A stretch of 64,000 nt of DNA. It comes from Leisingera sp. JC1. GTDB taxonomy: Bacteria > Pseudomonadota > Alphaproteobacteria > Rhodobacterales > Rhodobacteraceae. The translations under genes and the position numbers were made by a program. The stretch is taken from the NCBI RefSeq assembly GCF_001679925.1, contig NZ_LYUZ01000084.1:1-64000 (forward strand). The letters run 5' to 3'. The notes under the pieces are model-generated. The model saw nothing but the letters and a program-made list of their open reading frames with translations, was not told the DNA's origin and searched no databases. The number at the start of each line of letters is the position of its first letter. The first letter of the stretch is position 1. Shown here in pieces: positions 18,062-28,227 of this stretch.

Positions 18062-19074
18062 CCAGCAAAAAATCACGCCTTTCGATGCTCGACAGCCTGG
18101 CCGCGGCCGGCGCGCCGGTCTCCTCCCCTGCCCCGGCGACGCCGATGATGTCCAGCAACCGCGCCCTGCGCTCGGCCCGCGACGCGGTTGATTCGCACCG
18201 GGTCTGGGATCTGGAGCCGCATCAGATCGAGGACACCCGCGTCCACGACCGGCTCGACCCCAACGACATCCACGACCTGCGCGACGCGATTGAGGCCAAC
18301 GGCCAGACCGTGCCGATCCTGGTGCGCCGCCACCCGTCCGAAGCCGACCGCTATCTGCTGGTCTACGGCCGCCGCCGGCTGGAGGCGATCCGCGCCTCCG
18401 ACAAGGTGACCAAGGTCCGCGCCCTGGTCGCAACACTGGATGATGACGCCGCCGTGCGCGCCCAGATTTCCGAAAACATGGCGCGCCGCGACCTGAGCTT
18501 CATCGAAAAGGCCCTGTTCGCGCAGGAGCTGGTCGAAAACGGCTTTGGCAACCAGTCGCAGGTCGCCGAGGTTCTGACCGTCACCAAATCCTCCGTCTCC
18601 ATGGCCATCGCCATTGCCGAGGCGGTGGGCCCCGATCTGATCCGCGCCATCGGCCCGGCCCAGGGCATCGGCCGCCCCCGCTGGGACGCGCTGGCCAAGG
18701 CAATTGCCGCCAGCGGCGCCAGCCAGGAGGGGCTGATTGCCATCGCCCAGAAGGAATACGACGATTTCACAATGCGGGCCGTCAACGGCGCTGCCGAGAC
18801 GGAGCCCGCCGACCCGTCGGTGCTTGCGTTTGAGGCGGTGTACAGCGCCGTAGCGCCCTCCCCTGCCCCGCAGAAACCGGCAAAGGAACCCAAGGCCCGC
18901 ACCCTCAGCCAGCCGCTCACCGTGGATGGCCTGCGCAGCGCCACCCTGCGCCGCACCGCCAAGGGCGTCAGCCTCGAACTTCCTGGCGGCGGCTTTGCCG
19001 ACTGGCTGGAGGCTGAGGCGCAAACACTGATTGAAGAGCTTCACGCGCGCTGGCAGTCGCGCGGCGAAGAATAA
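18058..19074 (+). CDS. repB: Plasmid-partitioning protein RepB (ParB type)
   Basis: A 338-residue ParB-family centromere-binding protein. The ParB N-terminal domain includes DPNDIHDLRDAIEANGQTVPI and YGRRRLEAIRASDK, followed by ENMARRDLSFIEKA and a helix-turn-helix (NQSQVAEVLTVTKSSVSMAI). A 20-bp palindrome matching the RepB parS consensus lies 3' of repC at 20502. Translation is probably coupled to repA through the ATGA overlap. A counter-transcribed RNA is predicted in the spacer that follows. Confidence 0.95.
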   Translation: MTSKKSRLSMLDSLAAAGAPVSSPAPATPMMSSNRALRSARDAVDSHRVWDLEPHQIEDTRVHDRLDPNDIHDLRDAIEANGQTVPILVRRHPSEADRYLLVYGRRRLEAIRASDKVTKVRALVATLDDDAAVRAQISENMARRDLSFIEKALFAQELVENGFGNQSQVAEVLTVTKSSVSMAIAIAEAVGPDLIRAIGPAQGIGRPRWDALAKAIAASGASQEGLIAIAQKEYDDFTMRAVNGAAETEPADPSVLAFEAVYSAVAPSPAPQKPAKEPKARTLSQPLTVDGLRSATLRRTAKGVSLELPGGGFADWLEAEAQTLIEELHARWQSRGEE

Positions 19075-19108
19075 ATGATAACAACAACTTAGGAGGCACT
19101 GAGCAGGC

Positions 19109-19161
19109 AAAAAAGAAGGCCCCGCAAAACCGAAGCTCCACGAGACCAACTTGTTTCTAGC
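19109..19161 (-). ncRNA. Predicted counter-transcribed RNA (incompatibility RNA) of repABC
   Basis: repABC plasmids encode a small antisense RNA between repB and repC that limits RepC synthesis. Here the minus strand has a possible promoter (TTGCGG, 17 bp, TAACTT at 19196-19168). About 50 bases further on is an intrinsic-terminator-like structure: GGTCTCG pairs with CGGGGCC (19147-19141 and 19124-19118, two G-U pairs) before a T-rich run at 19117-19108. The size and position fit known ctRNAs. The promoter call is by eye. Confidence 0.55.
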
Positions 19162-19172
19162 ACCTTCAAGTT

Positions 19173-19228
19173 AGTGGCCGGAGCGTTTGACCGCAAGTCC
19201 AAAGCGATTCGCGGGCCGCTGTTTTTTT
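19173..19228 (+). terminator. Attenuator-like hairpin in the repC leader
   Basis: AGTGGCC (19173-19179) can pair with GGCCGCT (19214-19220), one wobble, followed by a G and seven T residues. It lies just upstream of repC on the sense strand. In repABC plasmids, binding of the antisense RNA favours such a terminator and stops transcription before repC. Confidence 0.5.
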
Positions 19229-19246
19229 GTCTTTCGTGATGATGAC

Positions 19247-20500
19247 ATGGGATATATGCCCCTCACGCCTTTTGGGCGAACGGTGGATGCTGTCCTGCTG
19301 AAACACCAGCAGGCCGCCGCCGCACCCTCCCCTATGCTCAGCCCTGTCAGCAAGTGGGACGCGCTGCGCGAACTCGCAGCGGCGCGCAAGGCCTATGGCC
19401 TGAATGACCGCGACCTCTCCGTCCTGCAGGCGCTGATCAGCTTCCTGCCCGGCACCGATGTGGATCCCCAGCCCGGAGTCACCGTGGTGCACCCTTCCAA
19501 CCGGACCATCTGCGAGCGGCTGAACGGGATGCCCAATTCCACCATGCGCCGCCACATGGCCAAGCTGGTAGCCGCGGGCATCCTGATCCGCCGCGACAGC
19601 CCCAACGGCAAACGCTACGTGCGCCGTTCCCAGGGCGAGCGTGTGGCCTACGGCTTCGACCTCTCCCCCCTCGCCCGCCGCTACGCCGAGTTTTCGGACG
19701 CCGCCGAGGCTGAGCGCGCCCTGGCGTCCCGCATCAAGCAGCTGCGCGAAACCGTCAGCCTGATGCGCCGCGACCTGCTGAACCTGGCTCTGCTTGGCGC
19801 TGCAGAAGATCCTGAGCTGTCCATTTGGGACCAGTTCCAGGACCTCGCACATCTCACAGCCCGCGACCTGCGCCGCAAGCTCGGTCTGACTGATCTGGCT
19901 GACATCCAGGCATCTCTCTCCACCGCATTGGAGGAAACCAAACGCCAATTAGAGACCCTTTTTGCAGAGAAACCGGGCACCAGTGACGCCCAAATTGAGC
20001 ACCACTATCAGAATTCTAAGAAAGACTCTTTTGAATCTGAACAGGCCGTTAAGCCAGCGCACGCACCGCATACGGAATCGCAAGAGGATACCGGCTATGC
20101 TGAGAAACCCTCAGAACAAGGTCCCGTGAGCCATGAAACCCGACCCCAGCCACCAAAGGCCCCTGACCCCAGCGGCCCGAACCTCCCGCTGCGCCTGATC
20201 CTTTCGGCCTGCGGTGAAATCCAGAGCTATGCGGATGGAGCCATCCGCCATTGGCCCGACCTCCTGCGGGCCGCCGATACCGTGCGGCCGATGATGGGAA
20301 TCTCTTCAGCCGTCTGGGAAGAGACCAAGACTGTTATGGGGGCCGCAGAAGCCGCAACCGTGGTCGCCGCAATGCTCGAACGGTTCCCCGATATCCGCTC
20401 GCCCAGCGGATACCTCAGGCATCTGAATGCCAAGGCTGTCTCCGGAACCTTCACCAGTGCCCCGATGGTCATGGCACTCGCCCGCAAAGCCGCAGCCTAG
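19247..20500 (+). CDS. repC: Replication initiation protein RepC
   Basis: A 417-residue RepC initiator beginning MGYMPLTPFGR, as in other rhodobacteral RepC proteins. It has an N-terminal winged-helix region (roughly residues 50-130, including HPSNRTICERLNGMPNSTMRRHM) and a C-terminal DNA-binding domain (PLRLILSACGEIQSYADGAI onward). The two are joined by a low-complexity, charged linker. The vegetative origin of such plasmids usually lies within repC. I chose the ATG at 19247 on similarity; a TTG at 19187 is possible but would read through the leader hairpin. The ribosome site is weak, as expected for a gene held at low expression. Confidence 0.95.
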   Translation: MGYMPLTPFGRTVDAVLLKHQQAAAAPSPMLSPVSKWDALRELAAARKAYGLNDRDLSVLQALISFLPGTDVDPQPGVTVVHPSNRTICERLNGMPNSTMRRHMAKLVAAGILIRRDSPNGKRYVRRSQGERVAYGFDLSPLARRYAEFSDAAEAERALASRIKQLRETVSLMRRDLLNLALLGAAEDPELSIWDQFQDLAHLTARDLRRKLGLTDLADIQASLSTALEETKRQLETLFAEKPGTSDAQIEHHYQNSKKDSFESEQAVKPAHAPHTESQEDTGYAEKPSEQGPVSHETRPQPPKAPDPSGPNLPLRLILSACGEIQSYADGAIRHWPDLLRAADTVRPMMGISSAVWEETKTVMGAAEAATVVAAMLERFPDIRSPSGYLRHLNAKAVSGTFTSAPMVMALARKAAA

Positions 20501-20501
20501 A

Positions 20502-20521
20502 GAGTTCACAGCTGTGAACTC
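20502..20521. promoter_or_regulatory. parS centromere site for RepB
   Basis: A perfect 20-bp palindrome, GAGTTCACAGCTGTGAACTC, lies one base after the repC stop. The inner 16 bases fit the alphaproteobacterial RepB parS consensus GTTNNCNGCNGNNAAC exactly. Confidence 0.88.
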
Positions 20522-20690
20522 CTTGCCTGCCCTTACCGCTGTGAAAACAGCCTAGCCAGATTGCGGCAGTAAATGCGGAGCCAGTTGCCTGAGTCGCAGG
20601 GAGCAGAAAACCGGGGCAGTGCGGTTTTGCCGACTGGATAAGGCTCCGGCCCGGTTGAGGTAAAAGCGCTCCGGCGGGTCCGCCGCGGAC

Positions 20691-21464
20691 CTATTTAGTC
20701 AGTTGCCGCCGCTTGGCAGCGCGGATCTCGCGGGCCTGCTGCTCCTGTCCAGTGCGGAAGGATTCCTCGACAAAATCCATGTGGCGCCGGGCTGCGACCT
20801 CGGCGCGCTCCGGGTCGCCGTCGATAATTGCCTGGGCGATCTCCTTGTGCTGCTTCAGCAGCTCCGCGCCGGTGCCGTCCATGGTGCGCAGGAATTCGCG
20901 GTTGTAGAACACCCCCTGCCGGGTCAGGTCGTAGACCGAGGCCATCATGTGGATCAGCGTGGTGTTCTGGCTGGCGTCGACAACGGCGGTGTGCAGGCGG
21001 AAATCGGCCTCCTGGCTGGCGTCCTGATCGTCCTGCTCCCAGGCTTTCTGCATATCGGCGATGATCTCAGCCAGCCGCGCCTTGTCGGAGTCTGTGGCGC
21101 GGGCGGCGGCCAGGCGGCTGGCAAAAGCCTCCTGTTCGCGGCGGTATTCCAGGTAGTCGTAGAAGGCGCCGCCGTGGCGGGTGTAGAGCGACAGGAGGGC
21201 AGGGGACATGGCCCGGCCGGTGAGCGGCGCGATGAAGGTGCCCTCGCCATGGCGGACATTGACCAACCCGCGGCCTTCCAGCGTTTGCAGCGCCTCGCGC
21301 AGCTTGGGGCGCGACACTCCCATGGCCTCTGCCAGTTCCCGCTCGGAGGGCAGTTTGCGGCCTTCCTTGAGGATGCCGTCTACGATCATCGTCTCAATCT
21401 GCTCCACCACGGCATCGGCAATCGATTCGTGTCCAACGGGGTCAAACGGGCGGATGTCGGTCAT
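20691..21464 (-). CDS. FadR-type GntR-family transcriptional regulator
   Basis: A 257-residue regulator. The N-terminal GntR winged helix (about residues 11-75, with LPSERELAEAMGVSRPKLRE) precedes a helical FCD effector domain with the usual metal-ligand-like residues (D and H in EADFRLHTAVVDASQN, and H in ARRHMDF). It is divergent from the TRAP transporter operon. I chose the ATG at 21464; a start at 21506 would add 14 residues. Likely effectors of this branch are organic acids. By position it controls the TRAP-Dld genes, and operator-like motifs also occur before the dehydrogenase operon. Confidence 0.92.
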   Translation of the reverse strand: MTDIRPFDPVGHESIADAVVEQIETMIVDGILKEGRKLPSERELAEAMGVSRPKLREALQTLEGRGLVNVRHGEGTFIAPLTGRAMSPALLSLYTRHGGAFYDYLEYRREQEAFASRLAAARATDSDKARLAEIIADMQKAWEQDDQDASQEADFRLHTAVVDASQNTTLIHMMASVYDLTRQGVFYNREFLRTMDGTGAELLKQHKEIAQAIIDGDPERAEVAARRHMDFVEESFRTGQEQQAREIRAAKRRQLTK

Positions 21465-21668
21465 GGCGTCCACTTTGATGCAGGGAAACCTCAAGCCAGA
21501 GGTCATTCCGAAACTTTACCACTGCGCCGCAAAACTGCAAGCCGAGGTACCCAGAAATACGGATATCCGGGATTGAGACAATAGCATGAAAGAAAACAAT
21601 CTTTTCTGAACCGGCGCTGAAATCTCCGAAAATACATGCGGTTTTGCACGCCTCACCTTCCCGCGGCC

Positions 21669-21727
21669 TACCAGCAAAGTGGTAAATAAAGTTGTTGACT
21701 GAATTATGTGGTCAACAATATTTACCA
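21669..21727. promoter_or_regulatory. Composite operator upstream of the TRAP operon
   Basis: TACCA-N6-TGGTA (21669-21684) is followed by a long dyad TTGTTGAC-N11-GTCAACAA (21692-21718) and a flanking TTTACCA (21721-21727) that mirrors the TGGTAAA at 21680. TGGT/ACCA half-sites are usual for FadR-type GntR regulators. A further ACTTTACCAC lies at about 21514-21523 near the regulator start. It suggests control of both divergent transcripts. Confidence 0.6.
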
Positions 21728-21794
21728 GTCATACCGCATCAGCGGTTGGAATTGCGGCCGGAGGAGCGGCCGGACTGAACCCGGAGGAGATCCC

Positions 21795-22847
21795 ATGAAA
21801 AAGACCCTGACCTCGCTGGCCGTGGCCGCATCGCTGCTGGCAGCCCCCGCCGCACAGGCCGCTGACAAGCTGCTGCTGAAAACCCCGATTGCGTTTTCGA
21901 CCGCGCTGCCGGGCCTCGGCTCGCCGATCCCGCGGGTGGCGGAGCAGCTGGACCTGATGTCTGGCGGCAGCCTGAAGATGAAGGTCTATGAGCCTGGCAA
22001 ACTGGTGCCGCCGTTTGAAATCCTGGACGCGGTATCCTCCGGCAAGATTAACTCCGGCTACACCACCGCCGGTTACTGGGCGGGCAAGATCCCGGCTGCG
22101 CCGTTGTTCTCTGCTGTGCCGTTCGGCCCGGAGGCGGGCGAGTACATGGCCTGGCTCTACTATGGCAACGGCATGACCCTGTATCAGGAGATGTACGACC
22201 AGGCGGGCTATAACGTGAAGGTGCTGCCCTGCGCGGTGATCGCGCCGGAGACCTCCGGCTGGTTCGCCAAGGAGATCAACAGCGCCGAGGATCTGAACGG
22301 CCTGAAGATGCGCTTCTTCGGCCTCGGCGGCAAGGTGATGCAGAAGCTGGGCGTGGCCACATCGCTGCTGCCCGGCGGCGAGATCTTCCCGGCGCTGGAG
22401 AAGGGCGCGATTGACGCGACCGAGTTCTCGATGCCCGCAATCGACGCCCGTTTGGGCTTTCACAAGCTGGTGAAATACAACTACTTCCCCGGCTGGCACC
22501 AGCAGGCCACCGTGTTTGAACTGCTGGTCAATAAGGACGTCTGGAACGAGGCCAGCGCCCAGCACAAGGCGATCATCGAAAATGCCTGCAAGGCCTCGAT
22601 GGCCGACAGCTTTGCCGAAGGCGAGGCGATCCAGCACGAGGCGCTGATCGACAACGTCGAAAACAACGGCGTGCAGATCAAGCAATGGGACGACCAGATG
22701 CTGGAGCTGTTCCGTGCCACCTGGGACGAGGTCGCCGCGGAAGAGGCCACCAACGACCAGTTCTTCGGCCGGGTGCTGCTGGACATGCAGACCTTCCGCG
22801 AAGGCTATGCGGTCTGGAAAGAAAACGCATTCCTCCCGCGCAAGTAA
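21795..22847 (+). CDS. TRAP transporter periplasmic solute-binding protein (DctP family)
   Basis: A 350-residue exported binding protein with a Sec signal peptide of about 22 residues (cleavage after AAQA). The mature part has DctP-family features, including GLKMRFFGLGGKVMQKLG with the conserved Arg that usually pairs with a substrate carboxylate. It resembles the TakP-like group that binds 2-oxo acids, which fits the oxidative genes downstream. A GGAGGAG site precedes the ATG. It is the first gene of the operon; a strong hairpin separates it from the permease gene. Confidence 0.93.
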   Translation: MKKTLTSLAVAASLLAAPAAQAADKLLLKTPIAFSTALPGLGSPIPRVAEQLDLMSGGSLKMKVYEPGKLVPPFEILDAVSSGKINSGYTTAGYWAGKIPAAPLFSAVPFGPEAGEYMAWLYYGNGMTLYQEMYDQAGYNVKVLPCAVIAPETSGWFAKEINSAEDLNGLKMRFFGLGGKVMQKLGVATSLLPGGEIFPALEKGAIDATEFSMPAIDARLGFHKLVKYNYFPGWHQQATVFELLVNKDVWNEASAQHKAIIENACKASMADSFAEGEAIQHEALIDNVENNGVQIKQWDDQMLELFRATWDEVAAEEATNDQFFGRVLLDMQTFREGYAVWKENAFLPRK

Positions 22848-22863
22848 CCCGCTTGCGCACCTT

Positions 22864-22888
22864 GGGGCGGCAGTATTTCCGCCGCCCC
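22864..22888 (+). terminator. Intercistronic hairpin between dctP and dctQM
   Basis: GGGGCGGC (22864-22871) pairs with GCCGCCCC (22881-22888) around a 9-base loop. There is no strong T-run, so it probably stabilises the binding-protein mRNA or lowers read-through rather than ending transcription. Confidence 0.6.
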
Positions 22889-22969
22889 GCTTTCCCTGAT
22901 TTTCGTCATTTCCCTGACTGACACGGGCGCATTCACGTCCGCGCACGCCACGTTCCGGAGGAGGAAACC

Positions 22970-25036
22970 ATGGCTGAGAATCTGCACCTGCAGGATGACC
23001 CGATCGAACGCTACGAAGAGATCCTGGAGCATGGCGACGAGGACCGGCAGCAGCTGGCGGTGTGGATCGACACTGCGGTCAAGGGGACCGGCAACCTGGT
23101 GATGTGGGCCAACGTGCTGCTGGTGCTGGCCATCGTGTCGCAAGTGGCGCTGCGCTACCTGCTGAACCAGAACTATCCCAAACTGGACGAGATCCAGTGG
23201 CATTTCTACGGGCTGGTGACGATGATCGGCATTTCTTATGCGCTGGTCACTGACAGCCATGTGCGGGTGGATGTGCTGCATATGCAGCTGAGCCGCCGCG
23301 CCCGGCGGATCATCGAAGTGATCGGCATCTTGACCCTGCTGGTGCCGTTCATCTATCTGATGATCGATCAGGGCTATGATTATTTTTACGAAAGCTGGCG
23401 GGTGAGCGAACGCTCTGACAGCCCCACGGGCCTGCCGGCCCGCTGGGCGCTGAAAGCGGTGATCCCGCTGAGCTTTGTCCTCTTGGCGGCGGCGGCGCTG
23501 GCGCGGCTGATCCATGACGGCCACGCGCTGCTGGCAGGCCCGGCAGAGGAGCGCGCCGGCAAAAGCCTGCGGCTGGTGGTCTGGGCGCTGGTTGGCTTTG
23601 CTGTTGTGGCGACCGCGCTGACCTTCCTGGTGGAGACCACCGAGGAAAAGTTGGTCATCGCCATGTTCCTGACCTTCATCGCGCTGCTGTTCACCGGCTT
23701 TCCGGTGGCCTGGACGCTGGCCGGGGTAGGGGTGGCCTATTGCGGGCTGGCCTATCTGTTCGACAACGGCATGATGCACTGGACCGGGCTGGAGGAAACC
23801 CTGACCGGGCTGGATTACCTGACCCTGGGTGCGGTGGTGAACCGGGTTTATGCCACCATGTCGAACGCGGTGCTGGTGGCGCTGCCGATGTTCATCTTCA
23901 TGGGTCTGATGCTGGATGAAAGCGGCGTGGCGGAGCGTCTGATGAGTGCGATGCAGCGCCTGTTCGGCACCGTGCGCGGCGGGCTGGCGATCACCGTCAC
24001 CCTGATCGGCATCATCCTTGCGGCCTCCACCGGCATCATCGGTGCCTCTGTGGTGCTGCTGGGTGTCTTGTCGCTGCCGTCGATGATGGAGCAGAAGTAT
24101 TCGCCTGCGCTGGCGGCGGGCGTGGTCTCTGCCTCCGGCACGCTGGGGATCCTGATCCCGCCCTCGATCATGCTGGTGATCATGGCGGACCAGATGGCGC
24201 TGAGCGTCGGCGACCTGTTCATGGCGGCGGTGTTCCCCGGCGTGATCATCGGCGCGCTGTACCTCACCTATATCTTCGTGATTGCGCTGATCAAACGCGA
24301 CGCGGCCCCGGCACCTGCGGGGGCCAAGCGCCCGGACTGGGCGGCGGTCAAGGACGTGATGATTGCGGTGCTGCCGACACTGGGGCTAATTCTGGCTGTG
24401 TTAGGCTCTATTTTTGCAGGTCTCACCACCCCGACCGAGGCGTCCGGAGTGGGCGCTTTGGGGGCGACGCTGCTGGCGCTTGGCTACCGCAGGCTGACGC
24501 TGGCGAAGCTGGTCAACGTGCTGAAGGCGACGTTTAACACCACCGCCTATATCTTTGCGATCTTCCTCGGCGCGACGGTGTTTTCCTATGTGCTGCGGGA
24601 GCTGGGCGGCGATGCGCTGATCGAGGAGATGATCCAGGGCACCGGCTTCGGGCCGGAGGGCACCGTCTTCATGATCCTGTTCATCGTGTTCCTCTTGGGG
24701 TTTGTGCTGGACTGGATCGAGATCACCCTGATCGTGCTGCCGCTGATGCGCCCGATCGTGAACGGGTTGGGGCTGGATATTCCCGGTTTCGGCGCCATCG
24801 ATGAGCCGGCGCTGGTGTGGTTCGTGATCCTGGTGGCGGTGACGCTGCAGACCTCCTTCCTGACGCCGCCGGTTGGCTTTGCGCTGTTCTACCTCAAGGG
24901 CGTCTGCCCGCCGGAGATCCGTTTGGGCCATATCTACAAGGGCATCATTCCGTTTGTGCTGCTGCAGCTGACGGGCCTGATGTTTGTCTACCTGTGGCCG
25001 GCACTGGCGACCTGGCTGCCATCTGTGGCTTACTGA
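22970..25036 (+). CDS. TRAP transporter fused small and large membrane subunits (DctQ-DctM)
   Basis: A 688-residue membrane protein that joins both TRAP permease subunits. Residues 1-200 are a DctQ-like four-helix unit (ANVLLVLAIVSQVALRYLLN, then DEIQWHFYGLVTMIG). From about residue 215 a DctM-like unit of roughly twelve helices follows, including LTGFPVAWTLAGVG-like, ASTGIIGASVVLLGVLSLPS and SGTLGILIPPSIMLVIMAD. It moves the solute delivered by the binding protein using an ion gradient. A GGAGGAGG-like site precedes the ATG. Confidence 0.94.
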   Translation: MAENLHLQDDPIERYEEILEHGDEDRQQLAVWIDTAVKGTGNLVMWANVLLVLAIVSQVALRYLLNQNYPKLDEIQWHFYGLVTMIGISYALVTDSHVRVDVLHMQLSRRARRIIEVIGILTLLVPFIYLMIDQGYDYFYESWRVSERSDSPTGLPARWALKAVIPLSFVLLAAAALARLIHDGHALLAGPAEERAGKSLRLVVWALVGFAVVATALTFLVETTEEKLVIAMFLTFIALLFTGFPVAWTLAGVGVAYCGLAYLFDNGMMHWTGLEETLTGLDYLTLGAVVNRVYATMSNAVLVALPMFIFMGLMLDESGVAERLMSAMQRLFGTVRGGLAITVTLIGIILAASTGIIGASVVLLGVLSLPSMMEQKYSPALAAGVVSASGTLGILIPPSIMLVIMADQMALSVGDLFMAAVFPGVIIGALYLTYIFVIALIKRDAAPAPAGAKRPDWAAVKDVMIAVLPTLGLILAVLGSIFAGLTTPTEASGVGALGATLLALGYRRLTLAKLVNVLKATFNTTAYIFAIFLGATVFSYVLRELGGDALIEEMIQGTGFGPEGTVFMILFIVFLLGFVLDWIEITLIVLPLMRPIVNGLGLDIPGFGAIDEPALVWFVILVAVTLQTSFLTPPVGFALFYLKGVCPPEIRLGHIYKGIIPFVLLQLTGLMFVYLWPALATWLPSVAY

Positions 25037-25055
25037 GCAGGGGAGGGCGGCTGTC

Positions 25056-26738
25056 ATGAGCGATGCAGAGCTGATCGAGACGCTGAAATCCATCTGCGGG
25101 CGGCGCCATGTGCTGACCGGCGACCGCGCCACGCGGCGGTTCCGCAAGGGGTTCCGCTCCGGCGAGGGGGAGGCGCTGGCGGTGGTCCGGCCCGCAACCC
25201 TGCTGGAGCAGTGGAAGGTGCTGCAGGCCTGTGTGGCGGCGGACAAGATCGTGATCATGCAGGCGGCCAACACCGGGCTGACCGAGGGCTCCACCCCCAA
25301 GGGCCGCTATGACCGGGACGTGGTGCTGATCAACACCCGGCGGATGGACCAGCTGCAGCTGCTGGACGGCGGCAGGCAGGTCGTCAGCTTCCCCGGCAGC
25401 ACCCTGTTTGCGCTGGAAAGGCTGCTGGCGCCGCTGGGCCGCCAGCCGCATTCGGTGATCGGCTCCTCCTGCATCGGGGCGTCCATCGTGGGTGGCGTCT
25501 GCAACAATTCCGGCGGGTCGCTGGTGGAGCGGGGGCCGTCCTATACCGAACTGTCGCTGTTCGCCCGCATTACCGGGGACGGCCAGCTGGAGCTGGTCAA
25601 CCACCTGGGCATCAATCTGGGCGCCAGCCCGGAGGAGATCCTGACCCGGCTGCAGAGCGGCGACTACCGCCCCGAAGATATCGAGACCGGCAATCGGAAA
25701 GCCTCTGACACCTCCTATGCCCGCCGGGTCCGGGACATCGACGCGCCGACCCCGGCGCGGTTCAACGCCGACAAGTCGCGGCTGTATGAGGCGGCGGGCT
25801 GTGCGGGCAAGCTGGCGGTGTTTGCGGTGCGGCTGGATACCTATGCCAAGAATGAGGAAGAGCTGACGTTTTACGTCGGCAGCCGGACCACCGCGGCGCT
25901 GACCGCCCTGCGCCGCCGCATTCTGGCGGAGTTTGCCACTCTGCCGGTGAGCGCCGAATACATGCACCGGGATGTCTTTGACCTGTCGGACCGCTATGGC
26001 AAGGACACCATGGTGATGATCGACAAGCTGGGCACGGACCGGCTGCCGCTGTTCTTTGCCCTGAAAGGCGCGGTGGATGCGCGGCTGGCGGGCATTCCCG
26101 GGCTTGGCAATCTGACCGACCGCGTAATGCAGATGCTGTCGCGCCTGTGGCCGGATATCCTGCCGCGGCGGATGCGGGCGTTCCGCCGGTCCCACCCGCA
26201 TCACCTGATCCTCAAGATGCGCGATGGCGGCATCGCCGAGGCCCGCGCCCTGCTGGAGGAGATGGCGGGGGAGGGGATGCTCAGCTATTTCGAATGCTCC
26301 CCGCGCGAGGCCAAGATGGCGGGGCTGCACCGCTTTGCCGCGGCCGGCGCCGCGGTGCGCTACATGGCGGTGCACCGGGCGGAGGTGGAGGACATCATCG
26401 CGCTGGATATCGCCCTGCGCCGCAACGATCAGGACTGGTTCGAGGAGCTGCCGCCGGAGATCGCGGATCAGCTGGCCGGCAGGCTCTATTACGGGCATTT
26501 CATGTGCCACGTGCTGCATCAGGATTACATCGTGAAGAAGGGCGCAGACGTGAAGGCGCTGAAGGAGGCGATGCTGGCGCTGCTGGATCAGCGCGGGGCG
26601 GAATACCCGGCAGAGCACAACGTCGGCCACCTGTACCCGGCCAAACCGGACCTGGCGGAGTTCTATAAATCGGTGGACCCCACCAACAGCATGAACCCCG
26701 GCATCGGCAAGATGTCACGGAACAAGCATTACGCCTGA
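25056..26738 (+). CDS. dld: FAD-dependent D-lactate dehydrogenase-like protein
   Basis: A 560-residue flavoprotein of the quinone-linked E. coli Dld type. The N-terminal FAD-binding (PCMH) region contains VIMQAANTGLTEGSTP and SCIGASIVGGVCNNSGGSLV. The C-terminus carries the membrane-binding D-lactate dehydrogenase domain (ALKGAVDARLAGIPG onward, and the late AEHNVGHLYPAKP). Known members oxidise D-lactate to pyruvate and pass electrons to quinone. It starts 20 bp after the TRAP permease stop. Because a branched-chain oxoacid dehydrogenase follows, other D-2-hydroxy acids are plausible substrates; that is inference. Confidence 0.9.
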   Translation: MSDAELIETLKSICGRRHVLTGDRATRRFRKGFRSGEGEALAVVRPATLLEQWKVLQACVAADKIVIMQAANTGLTEGSTPKGRYDRDVVLINTRRMDQLQLLDGGRQVVSFPGSTLFALERLLAPLGRQPHSVIGSSCIGASIVGGVCNNSGGSLVERGPSYTELSLFARITGDGQLELVNHLGINLGASPEEILTRLQSGDYRPEDIETGNRKASDTSYARRVRDIDAPTPARFNADKSRLYEAAGCAGKLAVFAVRLDTYAKNEEELTFYVGSRTTAALTALRRRILAEFATLPVSAEYMHRDVFDLSDRYGKDTMVMIDKLGTDRLPLFFALKGAVDARLAGIPGLGNLTDRVMQMLSRLWPDILPRRMRAFRRSHPHHLILKMRDGGIAEARALLEEMAGEGMLSYFECSPREAKMAGLHRFAAAGAAVRYMAVHRAEVEDIIALDIALRRNDQDWFEELPPEIADQLAGRLYYGHFMCHVLHQDYIVKKGADVKALKEAMLALLDQRGAEYPAEHNVGHLYPAKPDLAEFYKSVDPTNSMNPGIGKMSRNKHYA

Positions 26739-26777
26739 GAGCGCCTGCGGCGTCCCTTGTACCGAAAAGTTGCGTAA

Positions 26778-28226
<1,449 letters not shown>

Positions 28227-28227
28227 G

